Of a stretch of DNA of 64,000 bases, positions 40,333 to 50,900 are shown piece by piece; within the stretch, counting starts at the first letter, position 1; every line of letters begins with the position of its first letter. The DNA lies in assembly GCF_018881595.1 (NCBI RefSeq), contig NZ_JACVQA010000009.1, positions 1-64,000 of the forward strand, written 5' to 3'. Source of the DNA: Polynucleobacter sp. UK-Gri1-W3. Its GTDB lineage: Bacteria > Pseudomonadota > Gammaproteobacteria > Burkholderiales > Burkholderiaceae. Both the position numbers and the translations under genes were made by a program. Under the pieces are notes generated by a model. The model was not told the DNA's origin. It made no database searches and was given only the letters and a program-made list of their open reading frames with translations.

Positions 40333-41342
40333 ATGGAGGCGCTCTCCTTTTGCTGTAATGTTTGACTTAACAACCAAAGCACCAAGTCGGCATACTCAAT
40401 ACCAGCAGCCTTAGCAGCCATAGGTACTAAAGAGTGAGAAGTCATACCAGGAGAAGTATTCATCTCCAGTAAGTAAGGCTTGCCAGTCTTTTGCTCCAAC
40501 ATCACATCTGCACGTCCCCATGTACGGCAGCCCAAAGCTTTATATGCAGCCAAAGCCAAATCTTGGACAGCGGCATTTACTTCAGGCGCAAGTCCGGTTG
40601 GACATAAATACTGAGTCTCATCAGAGAAGTACTTGTTATGAAAATCGTAATTTGCTTGCGGTGGAATAATTTTAATTACAGGCAAAGCTTCAGCCGTATT
40701 GCCCTGTCCAACCAATGGGCAAGTGAGTTCGTCACCAATGATGCAAGTCTCAGCAATCACTTTTTTATCTAATCCAGCGGCAAGCTTATATGCAGCAGGC
40801 AACTCGTCTACCGACTTGACTTTTGTTAAGCCCAATGAAGAGCCCTCATGCGCAGGCTTCACAATTAAAGGTAAGCCCAAATGCTTCACAACTGCATTCC
40901 AGTCGCTATCAGCTGTCAGCTCTTCATATTCAGGAGTCGAGAGTCCGCTGCTAATCCAAACTTGCTTGGTAACAATTTTGTCTATAGCAAGAGCAGATGC
41001 CAAAACTCCACTACCGGTATAAGGCAAGCCTAGTAATTCAAGTAAGCCCTGAATAGTTCCATCTTCACCAAAGCGACCGTGAAGAGAAATAAATATGCGA
41101 TCAAAATTTTCTTTCGCCAATTCAGTGGGGCAACGCAAACCAGTATCAAAAGGGTGAGCATCAACCCCTTTTGCACGAAGAGCCTCCAACACACCATTAC
41201 CAGACATGAGAGAGATTTCTCTCTCACCAGATTTACCGCCTAGCAACACGCCAACGCGACCTAAGGACTTGAGATCCAAGCTAGCCAAACTAGCCTTTAC
41301 GCGATCACCCCAAGAGTCAAAATTAGCAACTACCTTAGACAT
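40329..41342 (-). CDS. ddl: D-alanine--D-alanine ligase
   Basis: An ATP-grasp enzyme forming D-Ala-D-Ala for murein precursors, 337 residues. It has [18 protein letters not shown] (substrate loop), [14 protein letters not shown], the ATP lid [15 protein letters not shown] and the Mg-binding [18 protein letters not shown] 41342 is chosen because GGAGG lies 6 bases upstream; it overlaps murC by 8 bp. The ddlB-type position between murC and ftsQ is usual. Confidence 0.96.
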   Translation of the reverse strand: MSKVVANFDSWGDRVKASLASLDLKSLGRVGVLLGGKSGEREISLMSGNGVLEALRAKGVDAHPFDTGLRCPTELAKENFDRIFISLHGRFGEDGTIQGLLELLGLPYTGSGVLASALAIDKIVTKQVWISSGLSTPEYEELTADSDWNAVVKHLGLPLIVKPAHEGSSLGLTKVKSVDELPAAYKLAAGLDKKVIAETCIIGDELTCPLVGQGNTAEALPVIKIIPPQANYDFHNKYFSDETQYLCPTGLAPEVNAAVQDLALAAYKALGCRTWGRADVMLEQKTGKPYLLEMNTSPGMTSHSLVPMAAKAAGIEYADLVLWLLSQTLQQKESASI

Positions 41343-42771
41343 TCTTTGCCTCCGAAAGCGTATGTGGCAAAGCAGAAATTGATCCTGCACCCATTGTGAT
41401 TAATACATCCCCATCTTTTAAAACTTGACCTAATTTTTCTGGCATCTCAGCAATGCTTGCAGCATAGGCAACAGCATCTGTATTTAATAGAGCTTTGGAA
41501 TTCTTATCCCCTGCGATTGCGGCTTTCATCAAGCTCTTACTATCAGCTCCTGGAATTTTTGCTTCGCCTGCTGGATAAACGTCAGTCAATATCAATGCAT
41601 CAAAACTTTTAAGTACCTGAATAAATTCACCAAAGCAATCACGCGTTCTAGTAAAGCGGTGCGGTTGGAACGCCAAAACCAAGCGGCGATCTGGGTAAGC
41701 ACCTCTGGCTGCTGCAAGCGTTGCAGCCATCTCAACTGGATGATGTCCATAATCATCAATCAAGGTAAAGCTACCACCAGATGCCAGAGAAATTTCTCCA
41801 TAGCGCTGGAAGCGACGGCCAACCCCGCTAAATTCAGAGAGCGCTTTAATAATTGCCTCATCGCCTACACCCAACTCTGTCGCAATTCCAATTGCAGCCA
41901 AGGCATTACGAACGTTATGCAAGCCCGGTAAATTGAGAGTGATATTTAGTCGTCCCGGCTTATTGCCGTGCCTACGCACTGTACGACGATCAACTGTAAA
42001 GTGCATCTGAGTCCCATCTGCACGGATATTACTTGCGCGAATATCTGCATCTTCTGATGTGCCATAACGTAGCACCGGCTGAGACACAAATGGAATGATG
42101 TCACGTACATTGGCATCATCAATACAAAGTACTGCCACACCATAAAACGGCATACGTTGAATAAACTGGACAAATGCCTGCTTTAGTCGCGCCATATCAT
42201 GCTGATAGGTGTCCATATGATCAGCATCAATATTGGTTACTACTTCCATTGCAGGGAATAACTGCAAGAAAGAGGCATCTGATTCATCTGCCTCGACGAC
42301 AATAAAATCACCACGCCCCAAACGAGCATTGGCACCTGCTGAATTTAGCTTGCCACCAATCACAAATGTTGGATCAAGTCCGCCTTCAGCTAACACTGAG
42401 GCTACTAAGCTGGTTGTAGTAGTTTTGCCATGCGTTCCTGCTATCGCAATACCTTGCTTTAGGCGCATCAGCTCACCCAACATCACCGCGCGCTGTATGA
42501 CTGGAACCTTTGCTGCGCGTGCAGCCAAAACTTCTGGATTATTCCCTGCAACAGCGGTAGATATCACTACAGCTTCAGCGGTACCAATATTTTTAGGATC
42601 ATGGCCGATATGAATGACCGCGCCTAATTCTCTGAGACGCTTAGTGACTGCACCATCAGCAAGATCCGATCCTGAAACCTGATAACCCAAGTTCAAAAGC
42701 ACTTCAGCAATGCCGCTCATGCCGGCACCACCGATACCGATGAAGTGAATTTGCTGAACGATATGCTTCAT
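41335..42771 (-). CDS. murC: UDP-N-acetylmuramate--L-alanine ligase
   Basis: First amino-acid ligase of the muropeptide pathway, about 478 residues. [16 protein letters not shown] binds [12 protein letters not shown] is the P-loop, and [24 protein letters not shown] and FQPHRFTRT are family motifs. ATG 42771 overlaps the murG stop by ATGA, and nine upstream codons are not used. Confidence 0.97.
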   Translation of the reverse strand: MKHIVQQIHFIGIGGAGMSGIAEVLLNLGYQVSGSDLADGAVTKRLRELGAVIHIGHDPKNIGTAEAVVISTAVAGNNPEVLAARAAKVPVIQRAVMLGELMRLKQGIAIAGTHGKTTTTSLVASVLAEGGLDPTFVIGGKLNSAGANARLGRGDFIVVEADESDASFLQLFPAMEVVTNIDADHMDTYQHDMARLKQAFVQFIQRMPFYGVAVLCIDDANVRDIIPFVSQPVLRYGTSEDADIRASNIRADGTQMHFTVDRRTVRRHGNKPGRLNITLNLPGLHNVRNALAAIGIATELGVGDEAIIKALSEFSGVGRRFQRYGEISLASGGSFTLIDDYGHHPVEMAATLAAARGAYPDRRLVLAFQPHRFTRTRDCFGEFIQVLKSFDALILTDVYPAGEAKIPGADSKSLMKAAIAGDKNSKALLNTDAVAYAASIAEMPEKLGQVLKDGDVLITMGAGSISALPHTLSEAKNV

Positions 42772-43841
42772 ATGCCCACCCCCGCACAATCTGCACACAC
42801 TTCAGCTACTCGCTGAGTTGCATGTGGCTTTGCTAGTGCATGTGCACGCAATGCCATCTCTTTCAATTCTGTGCGATTGAAGTTTTGGATCATCATTGCC
42901 AAATCTTGTGGATTAAGTAATGGCTGGGGCAACAAAACTGCTGCATCCACATTTGATAGAAACTGCGCATTCGCAGTTTGATGATCATCAATAGCAAATG
43001 GGAAAGGAATAAGACAGGACGCAACCCCACAAGCAGCTATTTCAGAGACTGTCATAGCACCCGAGCGACAAATCACTAAATCGGCTTGTGAATATGCGGC
43101 CGGCATATCGTCAATAAACGGGCGAATATCTGCCATTACACCTAAGTCTATATATCTTTTTTGCAGATCTGCTAAATGTTTATCACCCGCCTGGTGTATC
43201 ACCTTGGGGCGTGACTCTTTTGGAATTAGTGCCAGAGCAGCCGGAATATTTTCATTTAGGGCCGCGGCACCTAAGCTGCCGCCCACTACTAATATAGACA
43301 AAGGCCCCTGACGCTGCTCGTAACGAGCCGCAGGCGCCAACATATGATCAAACTCTTCACGAATAGGGTTTCCCACCCACTCTGCGCGTGCCATCGTTTC
43401 AGGAAATCCAGTGAGAGTCCTCATAGCAATTTTGCTCAATGCGCGATTCGCGCTGCCAGCTACTGAATTTGCCTCATGTAAGACTAGTGGTCGCTTTAAA
43501 AACTTAGTAACCAAACCGCCAGGGAAAGTAATGTAACCACCCATACCCAATACAACATTTGGTTTTACACGGCGCATGATCTTCCAACTTTGAATGCAAG
43601 CCCGCATGAGATTAATAGGTAGCATCAACTTTGCTTTTAATCCCTTGCCACGCAAACCACCAAACTCAACTGCCTCAAACGGAAAATCACAAGACTTCAC
43701 AAGGCGATACTCCATGCCCGCTTGATTACCTAACCAAGAAACATTCCAACCACAAATCCGCAAATATTCAGCGACAGCAAGTCCTGGGAAAATATGCCCC
43801 CCAGTGCCGCCAGCCATCACCAAAATTGAAGGTTTTGTCAA
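42768..43841 (-). CDS. murG: UDP-GlcNAc transferase MurG (lipid II synthesis)
   Basis: Peripheral glycosyltransferase that turns lipid I into lipid II on the inner face of the membrane, 357 residues. [17 protein letters not shown] (N-domain G loop), [16 protein letters not shown] and the UDP-GlcNAc site [18 protein letters not shown] are intact. The start is TTG 43841, overlapping the ftsW stop as TTGA, with GGAGGT about 6 bases upstream. Confidence 0.97.
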   Translation of the reverse strand: MTKPSILVMAGGTGGHIFPGLAVAEYLRICGWNVSWLGNQAGMEYRLVKSCDFPFEAVEFGGLRGKGLKAKLMLPINLMRACIQSWKIMRRVKPNVVLGMGGYITFPGGLVTKFLKRPLVLHEANSVAGSANRALSKIAMRTLTGFPETMARAEWVGNPIREEFDHMLAPAARYEQRQGPLSILVVGGSLGAAALNENIPAALALIPKESRPKVIHQAGDKHLADLQKRYIDLGVMADIRPFIDDMPAAYSQADLVICRSGAMTVSEIAACGVASCLIPFPFAIDDHQTANAQFLSNVDAAVLLPQPLLNPQDLAMMIQNFNRTELKEMALRAHALAKPHATQRVAEVCADCAGVGI

Positions 43842-45109
43842 AGCTTACCTCCACGCATGAGTATGCGGTTTTCAAAATCAATACGTAACAACATCGCAAC
43901 AGCTACAGCATTCATCAAAATTCCAGAGCCGCCATAACTCACTAGTGGCAAGGTTAAGCCTTTCGTTGGCAGAAGCCCGAGATTCACGCCCATATTGATG
44001 AAGGCCTGCCAACCAATCCAGATAGCTACGCCCTTAGCTGCAAGGCCAGCGAAGCTGCGATCCAATTGCAAAGCTGTACGGCCAATTAAGAAGGCGCGAC
44101 GGACGATCCAATAGAACAAGAAGATCATGACCACCACACCAACAAAGCCTAACTCCTCACCAATCACGGCCATAATGAAATCGGTATGTGCTTCTGGTAA
44201 GTAATGCAGTTTTTCTACGCTACCGCCAAGTCCAGTACCAAACCATTCACCACGGCCAAATGCCATAAGCGAATGCGTCAACTGATAGCCCTTATTAGCA
44301 GCGTTGTCGACTTGCCATGGATCCATAAAAGCCAACATGCGTCCACGACGAAACGGAGAGAGCGCAATCATGGTTGCACCACTCATTAGACCAACTAGGA
44401 TCAAGCCACCAAATAATTTAGCATTGATGCCACCTAAAAAGAGGATGCCAAATGCAATCAAAGCGACCACTACAAACGCACCCATGTCTGGCTCAGCCAT
44501 CAACAAACCACCCACTAAGGCAACTGCAATACCCATAGGCAGCATGCCCTTAACAAATGAATGGAGATATTCTTGACGTTGAACGGTATAGCTTGCTGCA
44601 AAAATCACGGCAGCAAATTTCATTAACTCGGAAGGCTGAAAGTTCATTAAACCCAGTGGAATCCAGCGCTTTGCACCATTGACACCTTTACCAATACCAG
44701 GAATCAATACGGCGATCAGTAGCAAGACAGTGAATCCAAAAATCACTGGCGAATAACGATCCCAGATCTTAGTAGGAATCTTAAAAGTCCAGATTCCGAC
44801 GCCAATCGCAATCGCCAAGGAAATGACATGACGTATAAGGAAGAAGTTGCTACTGTAGTTCGCATACTTAGGGCCATCCGCCAAAGTAATTGAAGCGGAG
44901 TACACCATTACTAGCCCAATCAACATCAGCGACAGAACTGCCCATACAAGCAACTGGTCGTAATCCATCATGCGTGAACGGGTCTGCTCTACGCCTGATA
45001 CTGCATCACGCAAACCAGTACGGAAATTATCAATTCCACCGCGAGAAAAATTCCAGAAGCGATTTAGTCCAAGACGATTTTCAGGAAACAATTTCTCCTT
45101 TAAGCTCAT
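43838..45109 (-). CDS. ftsW: Septal glycan polymerase FtsW (SEDS family)
   Basis: A polytopic SEDS protein of 423 residues that polymerises septal glycan with FtsI. It has about ten membrane helices, the conserved GKGVNGAKRWIPLGLMNFQPSEL segment in parts, the catalytic-region Asp in LMAEPDMGAFV, and the C-terminal LPLVSYGGSG. The start overlaps the murD stop as ATGA. Confidence 0.97.
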   Translation of the reverse strand: MSLKEKLFPENRLGLNRFWNFSRGGIDNFRTGLRDAVSGVEQTRSRMMDYDQLLVWAVLSLMLIGLVMVYSASITLADGPKYANYSSNFFLIRHVISLAIAIGVGIWTFKIPTKIWDRYSPVIFGFTVLLLIAVLIPGIGKGVNGAKRWIPLGLMNFQPSELMKFAAVIFAASYTVQRQEYLHSFVKGMLPMGIAVALVGGLLMAEPDMGAFVVVALIAFGILFLGGINAKLFGGLILVGLMSGATMIALSPFRRGRMLAFMDPWQVDNAANKGYQLTHSLMAFGRGEWFGTGLGGSVEKLHYLPEAHTDFIMAVIGEELGFVGVVVMIFLFYWIVRRAFLIGRTALQLDRSFAGLAAKGVAIWIGWQAFINMGVNLGLLPTKGLTLPLVSYGGSGILMNAVAVAMLLRIDFENRILMRGGKL

Positions 45110-46728
45110 ATCTGAACTCCCTCAAATTGCATCCCTAACTCTTCTACCTCAGCAGCAAATACATGAGCGCGCTCAACGTAATCGCGGAATTGATCTAAGC
45201 TTGCGCAAGCAGGAGAAAGTAACACTATGTCTCCAGATATAGCTTGTGCTGCTGCAGCCTGAACGGCGGACTTCAGATCACCACAATTTGAACTATGAAT
45301 ATCAGAACCCAAAGCCTCAGCAATTGCAGCCCCATCCTTGCCGATCAAAAAAGCACCCTTAACAAAACGTAATGCTGGTTCACGTAATGGACTGAAATCC
45401 TGCCCCTTACCTTCGCCGCCAGCAATTAACCAAATACGTCTTCCAGACTCATTACTACCAAGCCCATTTAATGCAGCAACAGTAGCGCCTACATTCGTAC
45501 CTTTGCTGTCATCAACATATTCAACATCTTTAACGATCGCAATACTTTGCACACGATGTGGCTCACCATGGTAATCACGCAAACCATGCAATAGAACATT
45601 CATCGGTAAATTTACAGCGCGTGCCAAGGCAAGCGCAGCTAAGGCGTTTAATGCATTGTGACGTCCGCGTATTCTTAGTGCATCTGCTGGAATCAAGCGC
45701 TTAAGTCTTAATGGCTCGTCTTCTTCTATAGCTGCGGATTTACGACGACGCTTAGGCTTTGGCTCAACATCCTCGTCAACTTCAGCCCATACTAACCAAT
45801 CAATTCCACCTGCACGTAAGTCATGCTCAATACCAAAAGCCCCTTGCTCATCTGGGCGATTAGAGCCAAACGTCACAATAAAGTTATCAGCCTTTTGCTT
45901 CTCGGAAAGCAATCCCATGACAAGAGGATCATCGCGATTCAGAATACAAACTGTATCTGTACCAAATATTTTTGACTTAGCCTCTGCATATGACTGCATG
46001 TCACCATGCCAATCCAAATGATCTTGCGTGATATTCAACACGGTTGCCGCTGTAGCATTCAGTGTATGCGTGTAGACCAATTGGAAACTCGAGAGCTCCA
46101 ATACCCAAACATCGGGCATATCCACAATTTGATCTGCTATATCTAAGCAACTCATCAACTTCTCTAAGGCTGCAGGGCTAATGTTTCCTGCAACAGCAAC
46201 TTTCTTCCCAGCACGCTCACACAACTGACCAGTTAATGCAGTAGTGGTCGTTTTTCCATTGGTACCAGTAACCGCCAACACTACAGCGGTATAGCCTGAC
46301 TCTTGGGCTTGTGCCATAAGACTTAAAGCAGATATTGCTCGAGCAAAAAATTCAATTTCACTCCAAACATCGATTTCAGCTTCCTCGGCCTTGACCAAGA
46401 AAGAATAAGTTGGGTCCTGCACCGGAGAAAGACCCGGGCTGATACCAATCACATCAATATTTTTGAGCAGGCCTTCACCCAAAGGACCGAAACAAACATC
46501 TTTTAAACCTGCAATGCGAAGCTCATCGAGCCAAGCATTTTGCTTCTCAGTAAATGTTGATTGTTCGCGCGTATCTGCCAAGCGTACTTCTGCGCCATTA
46601 CGCAAGCACCACTTTGCCATGGCAACGCCTGACTCACCCAATCCTAAAATAAGGAATCGGTGGGGTGCTTGATAGCCTTCATCAGCCATGAAAGCTGAAT
46701 TTGCAAAGGTGTTTTCTAGGATCAACAT
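45106..46728 (-). CDS. murD: UDP-MurNAc-L-alanine--D-glutamate ligase
   Basis: Second amino-acid ligase of murein synthesis, 540 residues. LILGLGESGVAMAKWC binds UDP, VTGTNGKTTTTALTGQL is the P-loop, and DDSKGTNVGATVAAL and ITQDHLDWHG are family motifs. It is about 90 residues longer than E. coli MurD. Part of the surplus is an insert around 322-345 rich in Lys/Arg then Glu (KPKRRRKSA), and part is an N-terminal extension. Such inserts are common in Burkholderiales. It starts 13 bp after mraY; a later ATG at 46689 cannot be excluded. Confidence 0.94.
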   Translation of the reverse strand: MLILENTFANSAFMADEGYQAPHRFLILGLGESGVAMAKWCLRNGAEVRLADTREQSTFTEKQNAWLDELRIAGLKDVCFGPLGEGLLKNIDVIGISPGLSPVQDPTYSFLVKAEEAEIDVWSEIEFFARAISALSLMAQAQESGYTAVVLAVTGTNGKTTTTALTGQLCERAGKKVAVAGNISPAALEKLMSCLDIADQIVDMPDVWVLELSSFQLVYTHTLNATAATVLNITQDHLDWHGDMQSYAEAKSKIFGTDTVCILNRDDPLVMGLLSEKQKADNFIVTFGSNRPDEQGAFGIEHDLRAGGIDWLVWAEVDEDVEPKPKRRRKSAAIEEDEPLRLKRLIPADALRIRGRHNALNALAALALARAVNLPMNVLLHGLRDYHGEPHRVQSIAIVKDVEYVDDSKGTNVGATVAALNGLGSNESGRRIWLIAGGEGKGQDFSPLREPALRFVKGAFLIGKDGAAIAEALGSDIHSSNCGDLKSAVQAAAAQAISGDIVLLSPACASLDQFRDYVERAHVFAAEVEELGMQFEGVQI

Positions 46729-46741
46729 ATTTACTTTTGGA

Positions 46742-47911
46742 TTACCGTAACTTCAAGCTAGACAAGCCAATTAAGACTAAAAGAATGGTGATGATCCAGA
46801 AACGAACTACTACTTGCGTCTCCTTCCATCCACCCAATTCAAAATGGTGATGCAGTGGTGCCATCCGGAAAATTCGACGGCCTTCGCCAAAATGTTTTTT
46901 TGTAAACTTAAACCAAGTTACTTGAAGCATGACTGAGACAGTCTCGGCAACGAAAATGCCGCCCATTACAAACAACACAATTTCTTGACGAACAATCACA
47001 GCGATAGTGCCCAGCGCTCCACCTAAAGCCAGTGCACCCACATCACCCATAAAGACTTGTGCTGGATGGGTGTTGTACCAAAGGAATGCAAGACCAGCGC
47101 CACCCATAGCGCCGCAGAAAATCATTAACTCACCAGCTCCAGGTATATAAGGAAAGAGGAGATACTTTGCATAAATCGCATTACCCATTACATATGCAAA
47201 AGCACCCAAAGCTGCGCCTACTAGAATTACCGGCATGATGACGAGACCGTCAAGACCATCGGTCAGATTGACAGCATTACTACTGCCAACAATCACTAGA
47301 TAACTCAAAATGATGAAACCCATTATTCCTAACGGGTAGCTGACTTCTTTCATGAAGGGTATTAATAAATTAGTTTTTGCAGGTAGGTCTAGAGCAAAGC
47401 CACTTCTGAGCCACTCATAGAACAATTGCAACACCTTGAGATTATTTACCTCGGAAACAGAGAACGCTAAATAAATTGCAGCAAATAAACCAATAAAGGT
47501 TTGCCAGAAAAATTTTTCTCTTGAAGCCATGCCCTTAGGGTCTTTGTAAACTACCTTACGATAGTCATCTACCCAACCCACTAGACCAAATCCAAAAGTA
47601 ACAATCATCACAATCCAAATAAAACGATTGCTTAAGTCAGCCCACAACATGCATGAGATAAAAATACCTATCAAAATCAATACACCACCCATCGTTGGGG
47701 TACCTGATTTCACTAAATGGGTTTGTGGTCCATCAGTGCGGACAGCTTGACCCATTTTTAAGGCAGCTAATTTACGAATGACCCATGGTCCTGCAGCTAA
47801 TCCAATTAGCAAAGCAGTTACAGTCGCCATCACCGCTCTAAAGGTAATGTAGTTAAAGATTCGAAAGAATCCAAAATCGTCTTGCAACCATTGCGCCAAC
47901 ATTAAGAGCAT
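46742..47911 (-). CDS. mraY: Phospho-MurNAc-pentapeptide translocase MraY
   Basis: Integral membrane enzyme forming lipid I from UDP-MurNAc-pentapeptide and undecaprenyl phosphate, 389 residues. About ten membrane helices. The cytoplasmic active-site segments [31 protein letters not shown] and [12 protein letters not shown] are all present, as is the histidine loop [16 protein letters not shown] 47911 overlaps murF by 10 bp, with a GAGG Shine-Dalgarno before it. Confidence 0.98.
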   Translation of the reverse strand: MLLMLAQWLQDDFGFFRIFNYITFRAVMATVTALLIGLAAGPWVIRKLAALKMGQAVRTDGPQTHLVKSGTPTMGGVLILIGIFISCMLWADLSNRFIWIVMIVTFGFGLVGWVDDYRKVVYKDPKGMASREKFFWQTFIGLFAAIYLAFSVSEVNNLKVLQLFYEWLRSGFALDLPAKTNLLIPFMKEVSYPLGIMGFIILSYLVIVGSSNAVNLTDGLDGLVIMPVILVGAALGAFAYVMGNAIYAKYLLFPYIPGAGELMIFCGAMGGAGLAFLWYNTHPAQVFMGDVGALALGGALGTIAVIVRQEIVLFVMGGIFVAETVSVMLQVTWFKFTKKHFGEGRRIFRMAPLHHHFELGGWKETQVVVRFWIITILLVLIGLSSLKLR

Positions 47912-49350
47912 GTTTTAGCCCCCTCTAACAAGGCTTGCACTACTCGCTCCATGCGCATAAACCGTGAACCTTTAACTAAAATATTGAGATGTTGATTGCT
48001 GCCGCTAGACTGTGCATGCAGTGCATCTCTTAATTGCGCAATCAGACTATCCATATCAGAAAAATGTACTGCGCTAGATTTGATCTCATTGCCGTCAGCA
48101 ATTTCATTAAATCCCTGCAGAGCAAATTCGCATTGTTCACCCAAGGCAAATAACTTTGAGACTCCCTGTTGCGCCGCATAGGCTCCAACTTCCCGATGGA
48201 ACTCTGGACCTTGATTGCCAACTTCACCCATATCACCCAAAATCAACCAAGATAAGTTGCCAGATTGATTTAGAGCATCGATTGCAGCTCTTACAGAGTC
48301 AGGATTAGCGTTATAGCTATCGTCAATTAAGGTGTGATTTGAATCAATCGCCTTTGCTTGCATACGCCCATTAACTGGTGAGAAAGACTCAAGACCCTGC
48401 TTAATCTTTGCAAGACTTACTCCAGCAGCTATACCAACAGCACATGCAGCCAAGGCATTGCGGACATTGTGACTGCCTAAAGTATTTAACTGAACTTCGA
48501 TGATGCCCTGTTCAGTTTGAACTTGTACCCTACCGTTACTTAATAGACTTCCAGTCACTGAAGCTGAAGTTTTAGTCTGCGTAGATGAGAGAACAAAGTC
48601 AATTACTTGACGACCATTAGCAGCCTGACGCCAAACATTTGCAAATTCTGAATCTACTGGGAATACGGCAATGCCATCATTTGGCAAACCACGAATCGCA
48701 TCAGCGTGCTCTTCTGCCACTGCCGCAACCGTCGCCATAAATTCCTGATGTTCGCGCTGGGCATTATTAATTAATGCAATATTCGCTTGCGCAATTGCAG
48801 CTAACTGCGCTGTTTCACCAGGATGGTTCATGCCAAGCTCAACAACTGCGAGACGATCTGTTGAACGCAATTTCAAGAGTGTTAATGGCAAACCAATATC
48901 GTTATTTAGATTACCTTTAGTAACTAAAGTATGTTGCTCGCCAACTGCGGCTTTAAAAATGGAAGCAATCATTTCTTTAACAGTGGTCTTGCCATTGCTA
49001 CCAGTAACCAATACCAAAGGGATAGGATGATTGGCACGCCATGCTTTTGCCAAATTTCCCAATCCAATACGGGTATTTGAAACGCAAATTGCTGGCAAGT
49101 CCGCTGGAACTTTATCTTGACTGCTAATGAGGGCTGCACCAGCACCGGCCTTAGCCACATCAGATAAAAAGTCATGCGCATCGAAACGCTCGCCAACCAA
49201 GGCAACAAATAATTCATTACGATCAATCTGACGACTATCTGTACCCACCCTAGAAATGACTAATTCTTGCGCAGCTTCTGCAGACGCATTAATTAATGTA
49301 CTTCCAGGTAACATAGCCTGTGCTTGCGCAAGGGTTGTCATGACTGACAT
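47902..49350 (-). CDS. murF: UDP-MurNAc-tripeptide--D-Ala-D-Ala ligase
   Basis: Adds the D-Ala-D-Ala dipeptide made by Ddl. It has 482 residues. [18 protein letters not shown] is the P-loop, ELGMNHPGE and [14 protein letters not shown] are diagnostic for MurF. Its start codon overlaps the murE stop by one base, with a strong GGAGGAG upstream. Confidence 0.97.
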   Translation of the reverse strand: MSVMTTLAQAQAMLPGSTLINASAEAAQELVISRVGTDSRQIDRNELFVALVGERFDAHDFLSDVAKAGAGAALISSQDKVPADLPAICVSNTRIGLGNLAKAWRANHPIPLVLVTGSNGKTTVKEMIASIFKAAVGEQHTLVTKGNLNNDIGLPLTLLKLRSTDRLAVVELGMNHPGETAQLAAIAQANIALINNAQREHQEFMATVAAVAEEHADAIRGLPNDGIAVFPVDSEFANVWRQAANGRQVIDFVLSSTQTKTSASVTGSLLSNGRVQVQTEQGIIEVQLNTLGSHNVRNALAACAVGIAAGVSLAKIKQGLESFSPVNGRMQAKAIDSNHTLIDDSYNANPDSVRAAIDALNQSGNLSWLILGDMGEVGNQGPEFHREVGAYAAQQGVSKLFALGEQCEFALQGFNEIADGNEIKSSAVHFSDMDSLIAQLRDALHAQSSGSNQHLNILVKGSRFMRMERVVQALLEGAKTCS

Positions 49351-50900
49351 CAGACTCCTCCTCCCGCAGCTAAGCGAATGTGTTCTTGGTCAGAGAAATC
49401 GAATTTCTTACCATTGATTTCTTGGGTAGTTTCATGACCCTTACCGGCAACCAAAACAATATCGCGCGCATCAGCGTGACGAATTGCAGCCATGATGGCT
49501 GCCGCACGATCGGCAATCATTTGAATATTTGGTGCATCCGCCTTAATACCGCTGCGAATCATTTGCATAATGGCTTGTGGGTCTTCGGAGCGCGGATTAT
49601 CGCTAGTAATGAGGATATGGTCAGCATTGCGCTCAGCAACAGCGCCCATCAACGAACGTTTACTAGCATCACGATCACCACCACAACCAAATACACACCA
49701 AATTTTTCCACCACGCTGATCAGCAATAGGGCGCAATGCTTGTAAGGTTTTCTCTAATGCATCAGGCGTGTGTGCGTAATCGACAATTGCCAATAAGCCC
49801 TCTGTTTTTTGTTGCTTACTAAGGCGAATGAGCTCCATACGACCCAGTACTGGGTTCAATTGGCTTACTTTTTTACCGGCAACTTCGCAATGAATATCCT
49901 GTGTAAGTAATACTGTCCATACGGCCAGTGCATTACTTAAATTAAATTCACCTAAAAGCGGAATGTGCAAGTGCACATCGCCCATACCTTCATAAACAAA
50001 AGTAGAGTCATAGCCAGAACCACTCAATACCGTGTCTTTTGTATAAATGCGTTGCAGACGATCGCTAAATTTTTCAAAGCCCTTGAATGCAGATGGGGAT
50101 AATGCATATGCCCAGACCTTCAAGCTATCTTTTGCCAATAAATTCATCGCTAACTCGCGACCAAAAGCATCATCTAAATTAATGACCGCATGTTCAAGCC
50201 CAGCTTGGCGAAATAATTTCGCTTTTGCCTCAGCATAATCAGCCATGCTGCCGTGGTAATCCAAGTGATCCTGTGTCAGATTAGTGAACACTGCACAATT
50301 CAATTCAGTACCAGCAATTCGATCTTGATGTAGTGCATGTGAAGAAACTTCCATCGCCACCTGCTTTGCGCCGGCTTTAGCCAGCTCTGATAACTGAGTC
50401 TGCAATTTAGGAGCATCCGGAGTCGTATATCCAGTCCGAACTAATGCACCAGGGGAGCCAGTTCCCAGGGTACCTAAAACCGCCGTCCGATGATTGCTTG
50501 CATCTAAGGCTTGAGCTAACCACTGCGTGATACTGGTTTTACCATTGGTGCCAGTGACGCCAATGATTTTTAATTCCTTACTCGGATAGCCATACCATCG
50601 TGCGCATAGCTCACCTGCTTTTGTCGCAAGCTGTTCAACAGCAAAACATTGTGGATGATCTAAATATTGCTTACCTGTGCCCGCTGGATCGAAGACCACT
50701 GCGGCTGCGCCATTCTCTAATGCTGCCTCAATAAATTGACGACCATCACGCAAGGCATTGCCATGACCTACAGGGTAGGCAAAAAAGATATCACCAGACT
50801 GAATCTGGCGACTATCTGCACACACTTTTGCAGAAGCATTCGCTAGTGTGTGTAAGTGGTCCATCAAATGATTGGTGTCAATTTTCAAGTTCACCCTCAT
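49350..50900 (-). CDS. murE: UDP-MurNAc-L-Ala-D-Glu--meso-diaminopimelate ligase
   Basis: Adds the third peptide residue; 516 residues. VTGTNGKTSITQWLAQAL is the P-loop. The motif DNPRSE predicts meso-diaminopimelate as substrate. MEVSSHALHQDR and TNLTQDHLDYHG are present. It overlaps ftsI by ATGA. Start ATG 50900. Confidence 0.97.
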   Translation of the reverse strand: MRVNLKIDTNHLMDHLHTLANASAKVCADSRQIQSGDIFFAYPVGHGNALRDGRQFIEAALENGAAAVVFDPAGTGKQYLDHPQCFAVEQLATKAGELCARWYGYPSKELKIIGVTGTNGKTSITQWLAQALDASNHRTAVLGTLGTGSPGALVRTGYTTPDAPKLQTQLSELAKAGAKQVAMEVSSHALHQDRIAGTELNCAVFTNLTQDHLDYHGSMADYAEAKAKLFRQAGLEHAVINLDDAFGRELAMNLLAKDSLKVWAYALSPSAFKGFEKFSDRLQRIYTKDTVLSGSGYDSTFVYEGMGDVHLHIPLLGEFNLSNALAVWTVLLTQDIHCEVAGKKVSQLNPVLGRMELIRLSKQQKTEGLLAIVDYAHTPDALEKTLQALRPIADQRGGKIWCVFGCGGDRDASKRSLMGAVAERNADHILITSDNPRSEDPQAIMQMIRSGIKADAPNIQMIADRAAAIMAAIRHADARDIVLVAGKGHETTQEINGKKFDFSDQEHIRLAAGGGV

